Of a stretch of DNA of 64,000 nt, positions 41,863-51,039 are shown in pieces (position 1 is the stretch's first letter; each line of letters opens with the position of its first letter). Below the pieces are notes generated by a model. The model saw only the letters and a program-made list of their open reading frames with translations, ran no database searches and was not told the DNA's origin. This stretch comes from Novosphingobium sp. SG919 (lineage in GTDB: Bacteria > Pseudomonadota > Alphaproteobacteria > Sphingomonadales > Sphingomonadaceae): assembly GCF_012932495.1 (NCBI RefSeq), contig NZ_JABCNG010000004.1:310001-374000 (forward strand), given 5' to 3'. A program made the translations under genes and the position numbers.

Positions 41863-42927
41863 ATGCTCTATCTCCTGGCTCACTGGCTGCATTATGAAGG
41901 CCTGACCAATCTCTTCCGCTACCAGTCGTTTCGGGCCGGGGCCTCGCTGCTGACCGCGCTGATGATCGGGCTGCTGATCGGCCCGCGTTTCATCAACATG
42001 CTGCGCATCCGCCAGGGCAAGGGCCAGCCGATCCGCGAGGATGGGCCGCAAACCCACTTGGCCAAGCGCGGCACGCCCACCATGGGCGGGCTGATGATCG
42101 TGACCGCGCTGGTCCTTGGCCTGCTCATGTGGATGGACCTGTCGAGCCGCTATGTCTGGGCCTGCCTGATCGTCACGCTCGGTTTCGGGCTGATCGGATT
42201 TCTCGACGATTACGACAAGGTGACGAAGTACGCGCACCAGGGCGTGCCGGCCAAGGTGCGCCTGCTGCTCGAATTCGTGATTGCCGGCATCGCTGCCTGG
42301 CTGGTGGTGACCGAAACCAACCTCTATGTGCCGGTGTTCAGCAATCTCTATATTCCGCTCGGGCCGTTCTACTTCGTGTTTGCCGCCTTCGTCATCGTGG
42401 GGGCGGGCAATGCCGTGAACCTGACCGACGGGCTCGACGGCCTGGCGATCATGCCGGTGATCATCGCCTGCGGCACCTTTGCGATCATCGCCTATCTGGC
42501 TGGCCGCGCCGACTATGCCCATTATCTGGGCATTCCCCATGTGCCCGGCGCGGGCGAGCTAGCGATCTATTGCGCGGCGGTGATGGGCGCGGGCCTTGCT
42601 TTCCTGTGGTTCAACGCGCCGCCGGCCGCCGTGTTCATGGGCGATACCGGCAGCCTGGCGCTGGGCGGCACGCTGGGCGTGATCGCGGTGGCCGCGCACC
42701 ATGAAATCGTGCTGGCCATCGTGGGCGGCCTGTTCGTGATGGAAGCGGTCTCGGTGATCGTGCAGGTCTTCGTCTACAAGCGCACGGGCAAGCGGGTGTT
42801 CCGCATGGCCCCGATCCACCACCATTTCGAACAGCTCGGCTGGAAGGAATCGACCGTGGTGATCCGCTTCTGGATCGTCTCGATCGTGCTGGCCCTGCTC
42901 GGTCTTGCCACGCTGAAGGTGCGATGA
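41863..42927 (+). CDS. mraY: Phospho-MurNAc-pentapeptide transferase MraY
   Basis: A 354-residue polytopic membrane enzyme (about ten helices) that makes lipid I from UDP-MurNAc-pentapeptide and undecaprenyl phosphate. Motifs RGTPTMGGLMI, FLDDYDKV (catalytic Asp pair), NAVNLTDGLDGLA and FMGDTGSLALGG, and MAPIHHHFEQLGW are all complete. The 13-base gap after murF is one of few in the cluster. Confidence 0.97.
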   Translation: MLYLLAHWLHYEGLTNLFRYQSFRAGASLLTALMIGLLIGPRFINMLRIRQGKGQPIREDGPQTHLAKRGTPTMGGLMIVTALVLGLLMWMDLSSRYVWACLIVTLGFGLIGFLDDYDKVTKYAHQGVPAKVRLLLEFVIAGIAAWLVVTETNLYVPVFSNLYIPLGPFYFVFAAFVIVGAGNAVNLTDGLDGLAIMPVIIACGTFAIIAYLAGRADYAHYLGIPHVPGAGELAIYCAAVMGAGLAFLWFNAPPAAVFMGDTGSLALGGTLGVIAVAAHHEIVLAIVGGLFVMEAVSVIVQVFVYKRTGKRVFRMAPIHHHFEQLGWKESTVVIRFWIVSIVLALLGLATLKVR

Positions 42928-44219
42928 TCGTCTCGTCCGCCTTTGCCGGAAAGAAATACGCCGTGCTCGGCCTGGCGCGCTCGGGCATGGCCACGGTCGA
43001 ATGCCTGCTCGCCAGCGGTGCCCACGTCACGGCGTGGGACGCGCGCGAGGAACCGCGCGCCGCGCTGGAAGGGCGTGCCACCCTGGCCGACCCCCTGGCG
43101 ATCGACCTCGCCGGATTTGCCGGCGTCGTGGTGTCGCCCGGCGTGCCGCTCAATCGCCATCCCATTGCCGCCCATGCGCGCGGCGCCGGGGTGCCGGTGA
43201 TCGGCGACATCGAGCTGTTCGCCCAGGCCCGCGCCGACCTGCCCGCCCATCGCGTGGTGGCGATCACCGGCACCAATGGCAAGTCCACCACCACCGCGCT
43301 GACCCATCATCTGTTGCAGGCTGCCGGCGTGCCCAGCCTGATGGGTGGCAATATCGGCAAGCCGATCCTGGAGCAGCAGCCCTTGCCGGCCGGCGGGGTC
43401 TATGTCCTGGAACTGTCGAGCTACCAGATCGACCTGACCCAGCGGCTCGATGCCGATGTGGCCGTGCTGCTCAATGTCAGCCCGGATCACCTCGATCGCT
43501 ACGATGGCTATGATGCCTATGTCGCGTCCAAGGCGCGGCTGTTCGGCATGCAGGCGCATGGCCACCTTGCGCTGGTGGACATGCGGGCAGAGCTTGAAGA
43601 CGATGTGCTGCGCTTTGCCCCCGAAGGCACCAACTTCCAGTTCATCAACGGCATCGACCTGCCCGGCGATCCGGCGCAATGGCCCAGCTTGCAAGGGCCG
43701 CACAACCGCGCCAACGCTGCCGCGGCGGTGGGGGCTGCGCGCTATCTCGGCCTTGACGAGGCGACGATTGCCGCGGGCCTCAAAAGCTTCGTTGGGCTGC
43801 CGCATCGCATGGAACGCGTGGCGGAAAAGAACGGCGTGCTGTTCGTGAATGACAGCAAGGCCACCAACCCGGCCTCTACCGCGCCGGCGCTGGCGGCGTT
43901 TCCGCGCATCCACTGGATCGTGGGCGGGCTGCCCAAGGGCGACGACCTTGATGAGTGCGCGCCCCATTTCGGCCACGTCGTGCGCGCCTATACCATTGGC
44001 GAGGCTGGCCCTCGCTTTGCCGAAATCCTGGAGCCGGTCATGCCGGTGACCCGGGCCGAGATGCTGGGCGATGCCGTGCGCGCCGCGATGGAGCAGGCCG
44101 TGCCGGGCGATGTCATCATGCTCTCGCCGGCCTGTGCCAGTTTTGATCAGTTCCGCGATTTCGAGGCGCGTGGCGAATGCTTCCGCCAGATCGTGGCAGC
44201 CCTGACGGCGGGGAGTTGA
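42924..44219 (+). CDS. murD: UDP-MurNAc-L-alanine:D-glutamate ligase MurD
   Basis: A 431-residue Mur ligase adding D-glutamate. ATP loop GTNGKST (116-122); SPGVPL, VLELSSYQID and NVSPDHLDRYDG mark the fold; FVNDSKATNPAST is the C-terminal ATP/substrate site. Overlaps mraY by four bases (ATGA). Confidence 0.96.
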   Translation: MIVSSAFAGKKYAVLGLARSGMATVECLLASGAHVTAWDAREEPRAALEGRATLADPLAIDLAGFAGVVVSPGVPLNRHPIAAHARGAGVPVIGDIELFAQARADLPAHRVVAITGTNGKSTTTALTHHLLQAAGVPSLMGGNIGKPILEQQPLPAGGVYVLELSSYQIDLTQRLDADVAVLLNVSPDHLDRYDGYDAYVASKARLFGMQAHGHLALVDMRAELEDDVLRFAPEGTNFQFINGIDLPGDPAQWPSLQGPHNRANAAAAVGAARYLGLDEATIAAGLKSFVGLPHRMERVAEKNGVLFVNDSKATNPASTAPALAAFPRIHWIVGGLPKGDDLDECAPHFGHVVRAYTIGEAGPRFAEILEPVMPVTRAEMLGDAVRAAMEQAVPGDVIMLSPACASFDQFRDFEARGECFRQIVAALTAGS

Positions 44220-44224
44220 CCGGC

Positions 44225-45475
44225 ATGCCTTCTGGCGGGCCCGTTGCCCCTCCGCCGACCGGCACGGTTCCGGCGTCTGCCGTTGCTTTGCCCACCGCCG
44301 CGCCCGCCACTTCGGCCGGCGCCATGCAGCGCTTTCGCCGCACCCGGCGCAGCGAACTGGTGATCTGGTGGCGCGAGATCGATCGCGTGCTGCTGGGCCT
44401 GATCCTCGTGCTGATGATCGTGGGGGCGATTGCCGTGGCGGCGGCCTCTCCGGCCAGCGCGCATCGCCTCTCCACCCATCAGAAAGCGCTGGGCGATCTC
44501 TATTTCTTCTGGCGCCAGCTGGAAATGCAGGCACTTGGCCTGCTCGGCATGTTTGCCGTCTCGCTGCTGCCCAAGGATGCCGCGCGCCGCGCCGCGATCA
44601 TGCTGGCCGGGGTGATGATCATTGCCCTGGTGCTGGTGCCGATCATGGGCACCGAAGTGAAAGGCGCCAAGCGTTGGGTGCTGGGCATCCAGCCGTCGGA
44701 ATTCCTCAAGCCCGGCTTTGCCATTGCCGTGGCATGGATACTCTCGTGGAAAGTGCGCGATCCGCACATGCCGGTGATCCGCCTGTCGATGGTGCCGATG
44801 GCGTTGGTGGCCGTGCTGTTGATGGCGCAGCCCGATTTCGGCTCCACCGTGCTGTTCGCCGGCGTGTGGTTCGTGCTGGTCCTGCTCTCGGGCCTGCCGC
44901 TGGCGCGCGTGGGCTGGGCCATGGGCGGCGCGATCGCGGCTGTGGTGCTGGCCTATCTGCTCTATCCCAATGCCACGCACCGCATCGACAATTTCCTTTC
45001 CGGCGGGGCAGAGTTCGACCAGGTTGACCTCGCCATGCGCACGCTGGTGGCCGGCGGGTGGAGCGGCACCGGGCTATGGCTGGGCGCGCGCAAGAATGCC
45101 CTGCCCGAAGCGCATACCGACTATATCTTCTCGGTGATCGGCGAGGAATTCGGCCTGATCTCGTGCGCTATCGTCGTGATCCTCTATTGCGCCATCGTGC
45201 TGCGGGTGCTGCTGCGCCTGGTGGACGAGGAAGACCTGTTCACGGTGCTGGCCGCCACGGGCCTGACGGCGCAGCTTGCCGGCCAGGCTTTCATCAACAT
45301 CCTCGTCAACCTGCAACTGTTCCCGTCCAAGGGGATGACCTTGCCGCTGATCAGCTATGGCGGCTCGTCCACCATTGCCTTGCTGATCGGCGTGGGTTTC
45401 CTGCTCGCCATCACGCGCCGCAACCCTTATCTGACGCGCGAAACCTTTCACCTGGGCGAACTGACGCGCAAATGA
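44225..45475 (+). CDS. ftsW: Peptidoglycan glycosyltransferase FtsW
   Basis: A 416-residue SEDS family membrane protein with about ten helices that polymerises septal glycan with FtsI. An N-terminal Pro/Ala-rich stretch of about 40 residues precedes the first helix. Conserved SEDS patterns RWVLGIQPSEFLKP, AQPDFGSTVLF, LPEAHTDYIFSVIGEEFG and LPLISYGGSST are seen. The ATG at 44225 has a weak SD; upstream in-frame codons lie within murD. Confidence 0.95.
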   Translation: MPSGGPVAPPPTGTVPASAVALPTAAPATSAGAMQRFRRTRRSELVIWWREIDRVLLGLILVLMIVGAIAVAAASPASAHRLSTHQKALGDLYFFWRQLEMQALGLLGMFAVSLLPKDAARRAAIMLAGVMIIALVLVPIMGTEVKGAKRWVLGIQPSEFLKPGFAIAVAWILSWKVRDPHMPVIRLSMVPMALVAVLLMAQPDFGSTVLFAGVWFVLVLLSGLPLARVGWAMGGAIAAVVLAYLLYPNATHRIDNFLSGGAEFDQVDLAMRTLVAGGWSGTGLWLGARKNALPEAHTDYIFSVIGEEFGLISCAIVVILYCAIVLRVLLRLVDEEDLFTVLAATGLTAQLAGQAFINILVNLQLFPSKGMTLPLISYGGSSTIALLIGVGFLLAITRRNPYLTRETFHLGELTRK

Positions 45476-46674
45476 CTGCACAACATCAACCCGGCGTATC
45501 GCGCCACTTCGTGCTGGCGGCCGGGGGCACCGGCGGGCACATGATCCCGGCCTTTGCCCTGGCCACCGAACTGCATGCACGCGGCCACCACGTGGCGCTG
45601 ATCACCGATGCGCGCGGCGCCAAGATACCCGGCAAGCCCGATTTCCTTACCGCGCACGTGTTGCCTGCCGGGCGGCTGGGCAAGAATCCGGTGGCCTTGT
45701 TCAAGGGGATGCGGGCCATTCTGCGCGGCCGGTCGATGGCGTTGCGCCTGTTCGAAAGCTTTCAGCCGGCCTGCGTGATTGGCTTTGGCGGCTATCCCGC
45801 GCTGCCCGCACTGCTCGCCGCGCGCGCTGCCGGCATTCCCACGGTGATTCACGAACAGAACGCCGTGCTGGGCCGGGTGAACCGCTATCTGGCCAACAGC
45901 GTCGATGCCATCGCCACCGCTTATCCCGAAGTGGAACGGCTCGATCCGCGTTTCTGGGGCAAAGTGCATTTGGTGGGCAACCCGGTGCGCCCCGAAGTGC
46001 TGGGCCTTCGCGGGGAGCCGTTCCCCGAATTTTCCGAAGACAGCCTCTTCCGCGTGCTGGTCACCGGCGGCAGCCAGGGCGCGTCGGTTCTGGCGCAAGT
46101 GGTGCCCGATGGCCTCGCCATGCTGCCGCCTGCGCTGCGCCATCGGTTGCAAGTGACGCAGCAATGCCGCCCGGAAGACCTGGAAGCGGTGCGCGCGCGC
46201 TATGCTGCGCATGAAATTCCGGCGGAACTGGGCACTTATTTCGAAGACATGGCCAGCCGCCTGGCCGGCGCGCACTTGTTCATCGGCCGGGCCGGGGCGT
46301 CGACCATTGCCGAACTCACTGCCGTGGGCCGGCCGGCGATCCTGGTGCCGCTGCCCATCGCGACCGACGATCACCAGGCCGCCAACACCCGCGAAATGGT
46401 CAAGGCCGGCGGCGCCCGCGCAATCCGCCAGACGGGTTTCAGCCCCAAGGAACTGGCCAAGCAGATCCAGGCCATGGCGATGAATCCGGCAGGCCTGGGC
46501 CATGCCGCCCATGCCGCGTGGAATTGCGGGCTGCCCAATGCGGTGCAGGATCTGGCCGACCTAGTCGAAGGGTTTGGCGGCGCCCCGCTGATGGATGTGA
46601 TCCGGGTGGATGCGGCCTCGACCGCCCCGGCAACTGCCGGCGCCGGTGCGCTCGCTCTGGAGAATGAAGCATGA
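45472..46674 (+). CDS. murG: Lipid II synthase MurG
   Basis: A 400-residue GT28 glycosyltransferase that adds GlcNAc to lipid I at the inner face of the membrane. G-loop AAGGTGGHMIPA (16-27), the GFGGYPALPALLAA region and HEQNAVLGRVNR are clear, as are TGGSQGA and RAGASTIAELTAVGRP. ATG 45472 overlaps the ftsW stop. The C-terminus carries about 35 extra Ala-rich residues. Confidence 0.95.
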   Translation: MTAQHQPGVSRHFVLAAGGTGGHMIPAFALATELHARGHHVALITDARGAKIPGKPDFLTAHVLPAGRLGKNPVALFKGMRAILRGRSMALRLFESFQPACVIGFGGYPALPALLAARAAGIPTVIHEQNAVLGRVNRYLANSVDAIATAYPEVERLDPRFWGKVHLVGNPVRPEVLGLRGEPFPEFSEDSLFRVLVTGGSQGASVLAQVVPDGLAMLPPALRHRLQVTQQCRPEDLEAVRARYAAHEIPAELGTYFEDMASRLAGAHLFIGRAGASTIAELTAVGRPAILVPLPIATDDHQAANTREMVKAGGARAIRQTGFSPKELAKQIQAMAMNPAGLGHAAHAAWNCGLPNAVQDLADLVEGFGGAPLMDVIRVDAASTAPATAGAGALALENEA

Positions 46675-48095
46675 AGGGTGTCGGCGTTGAAATCGGCACG
46701 ATCCATTTCGTCGGCATCGGCGGCATCGGCATGTCGGGCATCGCCGAAGTGATGCACAACATGGGCTATGCCGTGCAGGGTTCCGACATGGCGGAAAGCT
46801 ATGTCGTCGAAGGGCTGCGCGCGCGCGGCATTCCGGTGATGATCGGGCAGCGCGCCGAAAACGTCGCGAACGCGCAAGTGGTGGTTACCTCCACCGCCGT
46901 GAAGCGCGACAATCCCGAAGTGGTCGCCGCACTCGAAGCGCGCATTCCCGTGGTGCGCCGCGCGGAAATGCTGGCCGAACTGATGCGGCTGAAAAACACT
47001 GTCGCCGTGGCCGGCACGCACGGCAAGACGACCACCACCTCGCTGGTGGCCTGCCTGCTCGATGCCGGCGGGGTCGATCCCACGGTGATCAACGGCGGCA
47101 TCATCAATTCCTATGGCTCCAACGCGCGGCTGGGCGATAGTGACTGGATGGTGGTGGAAGCCGACGAGAGCGACGGTTCGTTCCTGCGCCTCGACGGCAC
47201 GATCGCGGTCGTCACCAATATCGATCCCGAGCATCTCGATCACTATGGCTCGTTCGACAAGGTCAAGCGCGCTTTCGTGGAATTCATCGAGAACGTGCCG
47301 TTCTATGGCGCGGCGATGCTGTGCATCGACCATCCCGAAGTCCAGGCGATCATCCCCCAGGTGCGCGATCGCCGCGTGGTGACTTATGGCTTTTCCGCCC
47401 AGGCCGACGTGCGCGGCGAAGGCGTGACCCCGGTGCCGGGTGGCAACCGCTTCACCGCCGTGCTGCGCCAGCGCGATGGCTCGTTCCAGCGGATCGAGGA
47501 TATTCACCTGCCCATGCCCGGCCGCCACAATGTGCAGAACGCGCTGGCCGCGATTGCCGTGGCGGTGGAAATGGGCGTGCCGCATGATCTGGTGCGCACC
47601 GGCTTTGCCAAGTTCGGCGGGGTCAAGCGCCGCTTCACCAAGGTGGGCGAAGTGGCCGTGGACGGCGGCGACGTGGCGGTGATCGACGATTACGGCCATC
47701 ACCCGGTAGAGATCCGCGCCGTGCTGGCCGCTGCGCGCGAAGGCGTGCGCGGCCGGGTGATCGCCGTGGTCCAGCCGCACCGCTTCACCCGGTTGCGCGA
47801 CCACATGGAAGATTTCCAGGGCGCGTTCAACGACGCCGACGTGGTCTATGCAGCGCCGGTCTATCCCGCTGGCGAGCAGCCGATCGAGGGCGTGGACAGC
47901 GCCGCGATGGTCGAAGGCATCAAGGCGCGCGGCCACCGCAGCGCGCATCTGATCGCCGGCGCCGAAGCGCTCGCCGCCGAACTGGCGCCGCAATTGCAGG
48001 CGGGCGACATGATCGTGTGCCTGGGGGCGGGGGACATCACCAAGTGGGCCGCCGGGCTGGCCGGGGCGATCACGGCGTTGCGGGGTGAGGGCTGA
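46671..48095 (+). CDS. murC: UDP-MurNAc-L-alanine ligase MurC
   Basis: A 474-residue Mur ligase adding the first stem residue. Rossmann IHFVGIGGIGMSGIAEV (11-27), ATP loop GTHGKTT (115-121), VEADESDGSF and DDYGHHPVEI are typical. Its stop TGA overlaps the murB ATG by one base (TGATG). Length is usual. Confidence 0.96.
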   Translation: MKGVGVEIGTIHFVGIGGIGMSGIAEVMHNMGYAVQGSDMAESYVVEGLRARGIPVMIGQRAENVANAQVVVTSTAVKRDNPEVVAALEARIPVVRRAEMLAELMRLKNTVAVAGTHGKTTTTSLVACLLDAGGVDPTVINGGIINSYGSNARLGDSDWMVVEADESDGSFLRLDGTIAVVTNIDPEHLDHYGSFDKVKRAFVEFIENVPFYGAAMLCIDHPEVQAIIPQVRDRRVVTYGFSAQADVRGEGVTPVPGGNRFTAVLRQRDGSFQRIEDIHLPMPGRHNVQNALAAIAVAVEMGVPHDLVRTGFAKFGGVKRRFTKVGEVAVDGGDVAVIDDYGHHPVEIRAVLAAAREGVRGRVIAVVQPHRFTRLRDHMEDFQGAFNDADVVYAAPVYPAGEQPIEGVDSAAMVEGIKARGHRSAHLIAGAEALAAELAPQLQAGDMIVCLGAGDITKWAAGLAGAITALRGEG

Positions 48096-49105
48096 TGTCG
48101 GGCTTGGGCCAGCACCACCCCCCGGCCCCCTCCTCTGAAGAGGAGGGGGAGCACAACGCCAATCCCCCCCTCCTCTTCAGAGGAGGGGGCCGGGGGGTGG
48201 TGGAAACCACAAGCAACCTCAAAGGCAAGCTCACCCCGAACGCCCCGCTCGCCCCGCTGGTCTGGTTCAAGTCTGGCGGCAATGCCGATTGGCTCTACGA
48301 ACCCAAGGACGCGGCGGACCTGCAAGGCTTCCTCGCCGCGCTCGCGCCAGACGTGCCGGTCATGGCGCTGGGCCTTGGCTCCAACCTCATCGTGCGCGAT
48401 GGCGGGGTCCCGGGCGTGGTGGTGCGGCTGGGCAAGCCCTTTGCCAAAGTGACCGCGCTCGATGCCGTCACGCTCGATTGCGGGGGCGGGGCCTCGGGCA
48501 TTCTGGTGTCTTCCACCGCGCGCGACGCCGGGATTGCGGGGCTTGAGTTCCTGCGTTCGATCCCCGGCACGGTCGGGGGCTTCGTGCGCATGAACGGGGG
48601 CGCCTATGGCCGCGAGGTGAAGGACATTCTCGTCGATTGCGACGTGGTGCTGCGCTCGGGCGAAAGGGTGCGGATGGACTTGCCCGAGCTGGGCTATGCC
48701 TATCGCCATTCCGACATGGCCGATGGCGCCATCGTGGTTTCGGCGCGCTTTCGCGGCGAACCGGGCGAGCCGGCGGCGATCCAGGCGGAGATGGACCGCA
48801 TTTCCGCTGCGCGCGAGGCCAGCCAGCCGCTGCGCAGCAAGACCGGCGGTTCCACGTTCAAGAACCCGGAAGGGCACCGCGCCTGGGCGCTGGTCGATGC
48901 CGCCGGTTGCCGGGGCCTGACCATTGGCGGCGCACAAGTGAGCGAGAAGCACACCAATTTCCTGATCAACACCGGGCATGCCACCAGCACCGAGATCGAG
49001 GCGCTGGGCGAGGAAGTGCGTGCCCGCGTGAAACAGTCACAAGGCGTGGAGTTGCAGTGGGAAATCAAGCGGGTAGGGCGCCTGAAGCAAGGGGATCCGG
49101 CATGA
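48095..49105 (+). CDS. murB: UDP-N-acetylenolpyruvoylglucosamine reductase MurB with in-frame repeat
   Basis: A 336-residue flavoenzyme (as read from ATG 48095) that makes UDP-MurNAc with NADPH. FAD domain GLGSNLIVRDGG and SIPGTVGGFVRMNGGAYG; catalytic serine region in KTGGSTFKNPEG; type with the GEEV/WEIKRVG end. Residues 7-36 are encoded entirely by a 90-bp palindromic repeat (48113-48202); removing them leaves a normal N-terminus. The ATG overlaps the murC stop, favouring translation of the insert. GTG at 48197 or 48200, just after a purine-rich stretch, is the alternative start and would skip it. Confidence 0.93.
   Translation: MSGLGQHHPPAPSSEEEGEHNANPPLLFRGGGRGVVETTSNLKGKLTPNAPLAPLVWFKSGGNADWLYEPKDAADLQGFLAALAPDVPVMALGLGSNLIVRDGGVPGVVVRLGKPFAKVTALDAVTLDCGGGASGILVSSTARDAGIAGLEFLRSIPGTVGGFVRMNGGAYGREVKDILVDCDVVLRSGERVRMDLPELGYAYRHSDMADGAIVVSARFRGEPGEPAAIQAEMDRISAAREASQPLRSKTGGSTFKNPEGHRAWALVDAAGCRGLTIGGAQVSEKHTNFLINTGHATSTEIEALGEEVRARVKQSQGVELQWEIKRVGRLKQGDPA
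48113..48202. repeat. 90-bp palindromic element inside murB
   Basis: A perfect 24-bp inverted repeat: 48113-48136 (ending CGGCCCCCTCCTCT) pairs with 48179-48202. Each half also forms its own small hairpin (CCTCCTCTGAAGAGGAGG and CCTCCTCTTCAGAGGAGG). The length is exactly 30 codons and in frame with murB. The right half resembles the intergenic element at 56172-56212. Confidence 0.88.
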
Positions 49106-50067
49106 CAGATCTGCCCCGGCTTCATGTGGCGGTGCTGATGGGCGGCTGGTCCAGCGAACGGCCCGTCTCGCTGACCAGCGGCGAAGGCGTGGCCAGCGCG
49201 CTCGAATCGCGCGGCCACAAGGTGACGCGGATCGACATGGGCCGCGATGTGGCGCTACGCCTGGCAGAGGCGGCGCCCGACGTGGTGTTCAACGCACTGC
49301 ACGGCACGCCTGGCGAAGACGGCACGGTGCAGGGCATGATGGACCTGATGGGCCTGACTTATACCCATTCGGGCCTGGCCACTTCGGTCATCGCCATCGA
49401 CAAGGAATTGACCAAGCAGGCCCTGGTGCCCCACGGCATTCCCATGCCCGGCGGGCGCGTGGTCAAGACGGCAGAGCTGTACAGCCACGATCCGCTGCCG
49501 CGCCCCTATGTGTTGAAGCCGGTGAACGAAGGCTCGTCGGTGGGCGTGGCCATCGTCACCAACGAAGGCAATTACGGCAATCCGATCAGTGCCGAGGCGC
49601 GCGGCCCGTGGCAGGAATTTCCCGAACTGCTGGCCGAACCGTTCATCCGCGGCAAGGAACTGACCACGGCTGTGCTGGGCGACCATGCGCTGATGGTCAC
49701 CGAATTGAAGCCCAAGACCGGCTTTTATGATTTCGATGCCAAGTACACCGACGGGCTGACCGAGCATGTCTGCCCGGCGGAAATCCCTGACGAAATCACC
49801 CAGGCGTGCAAGGACATCGCCCTGCGCGCGCACAAGCTCTTGGGTTGCAAGGGCACCAGCCGTTCCGACTTCCGCTGGGACGACGAGCGCGGGGTGGAAG
49901 GGCTGTTCCTGCTGGAAGTGAACACCCAGCCGGGGATGACGCCGCTCAGCCTGGTGCCCGAACAGGCCCGGCACATGGGGATGGACTATCCTGACCTTGT
50001 CGAGGCGATCGTGGCCGAGGCGCTGAAAGACGCCGCCGCCGCCAAGGCGAAGCAAGGAGCCGGCTGA
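49102..50067 (+). CDS. ddl: D-alanine--D-alanine ligase
   Basis: A 321-residue ATP-grasp enzyme that makes D-Ala-D-Ala for MurF. N-terminal VLMGGWSSERPVSLTSG, LHGTPGEDGTVQG, ATP-grasp YVLKPVNEGSSVGV and FLLEVNTQPGMTPLSLVPEQA are present. Overlaps murB (ATGA); ftsQ starts three bases after its stop. Confidence 0.96.
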   Translation: MTDLPRLHVAVLMGGWSSERPVSLTSGEGVASALESRGHKVTRIDMGRDVALRLAEAAPDVVFNALHGTPGEDGTVQGMMDLMGLTYTHSGLATSVIAIDKELTKQALVPHGIPMPGGRVVKTAELYSHDPLPRPYVLKPVNEGSSVGVAIVTNEGNYGNPISAEARGPWQEFPELLAEPFIRGKELTTAVLGDHALMVTELKPKTGFYDFDAKYTDGLTEHVCPAEIPDEITQACKDIALRAHKLLGCKGTSRSDFRWDDERGVEGLFLLEVNTQPGMTPLSLVPEQARHMGMDYPDLVEAIVAEALKDAAAAKAKQGAG

Positions 50068-50069
50068 CC

Positions 50070-51032
50070 ATGGCGCAAACGATCCGGCGTGGCGGCAAGG
50101 GCGTGCGGCGGGTGGCCGCGCAGCGCGGGGCCAAGGCCAAAGTGCAGACGGCGCGCAAGCAGACCGGCTCTGCCATCGGCCATGTCATGCGCGTGCAGCC
50201 TTTCAGCGAGGAAACGCTGCACCGGATCATGTTGACGGCAATTCTCGCCACCGCCGCGGTAACGGTGTGGACGGTGGCCAACATCGCCGGCGTGCCGGCG
50301 CTGGCCGAAGCGCAAGTGGCGCGCATGGCCCATGGCGCGGGCTTCGATGTGAAGCGCGTAGAAGTGCGCGGCGTGCGCCGGATGAGCGAGCAGACCATCT
50401 ATGAAAAGGTGCTGGGCCAGCGCGACCAGGCGATGTCGCGGGTGGACGTGGCCGCCTTGCGCGAAACCCTGCTGACGCTGCCCTGGGTCAAGGACGCGCG
50501 CGTTTCGCGCCAGTTGCCCGATACGCTGGTGGTCGATGTGGTGGAGCGCACGCCCCACGGCGTGCTGCGCAAGGGCGACCAGCTCATGCTGATCGATGAG
50601 ACCGGGCACGAGTTGGAGCCGGTGAGCCAGGCGCGCGCCAAGGGCATGTTCGTGCTCTCGGGCGATGGTGCCGCGGCGCGCGTGCCCGATCTCAACCGCC
50701 TGCTCGATGCCGCGCCCGCGCTCAAGCCCCAGGTGGCCGAAGCGGAATGGATCGGCAATCGCCGCTGGAACCTGACGTTCAAGACCGGCCAGGTCCTAGC
50801 CCTGCCCGAAGGCGAAGACGAAGCCGCCGCCGCGCTGCTGGAATTCGCGCGGATGGATGGGGTCAACCGCCTGCTGGGCGGCAAGGTTTCCAGCTTCGAC
50901 ATGCGCGCCAAGGACCGCACGTACCTGCTCGTGCCAGGCCACTCTGACGAAATGGCGCAGGAACAGCGCGACAAGGTCGCTGCCAAGGCCAAGGCCAAGG
51001 CCGCCGCTGCGGCCGCCAAGACCAAGGAATAA
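50070..51032 (+). CDS. ftsQ: Cell division protein FtsQ
   Basis: A 320-residue bitopic division protein. A basic cytoplasmic N-terminus (about 1-50) precedes a membrane helix (about 53-75). The POTRA domain follows (VKRVEVRGVRRMSEQTIYEKVLG, about 93-115), then the beta domain (LPWVKDARVSRQLPDTLVVDVVERTPHGVL). The C-terminus is a Lys/Ala low-complexity tail (KVAAKAKAKAAAAAAK), the second such tail in this cluster after ftsL. Confidence 0.92.
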   Translation: MAQTIRRGGKGVRRVAAQRGAKAKVQTARKQTGSAIGHVMRVQPFSEETLHRIMLTAILATAAVTVWTVANIAGVPALAEAQVARMAHGAGFDVKRVEVRGVRRMSEQTIYEKVLGQRDQAMSRVDVAALRETLLTLPWVKDARVSRQLPDTLVVDVVERTPHGVLRKGDQLMLIDETGHELEPVSQARAKGMFVLSGDGAAARVPDLNRLLDAAPALKPQVAEAEWIGNRRWNLTFKTGQVLALPEGEDEAAAALLEFARMDGVNRLLGGKVSSFDMRAKDRTYLLVPGHSDEMAQEQRDKVAAKAKAKAAAAAAKTKE

Positions 51033-51039
51033 GCCGCCC

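Noticed and set aside
48095..48202. Sequencing or assembly artefact to explain the murB insert
   Set aside because: The insert keeps frame over exactly 30 codons and has relatives elsewhere in the window, so a genuine repeat insertion fits better. It cannot be fully excluded without reads.
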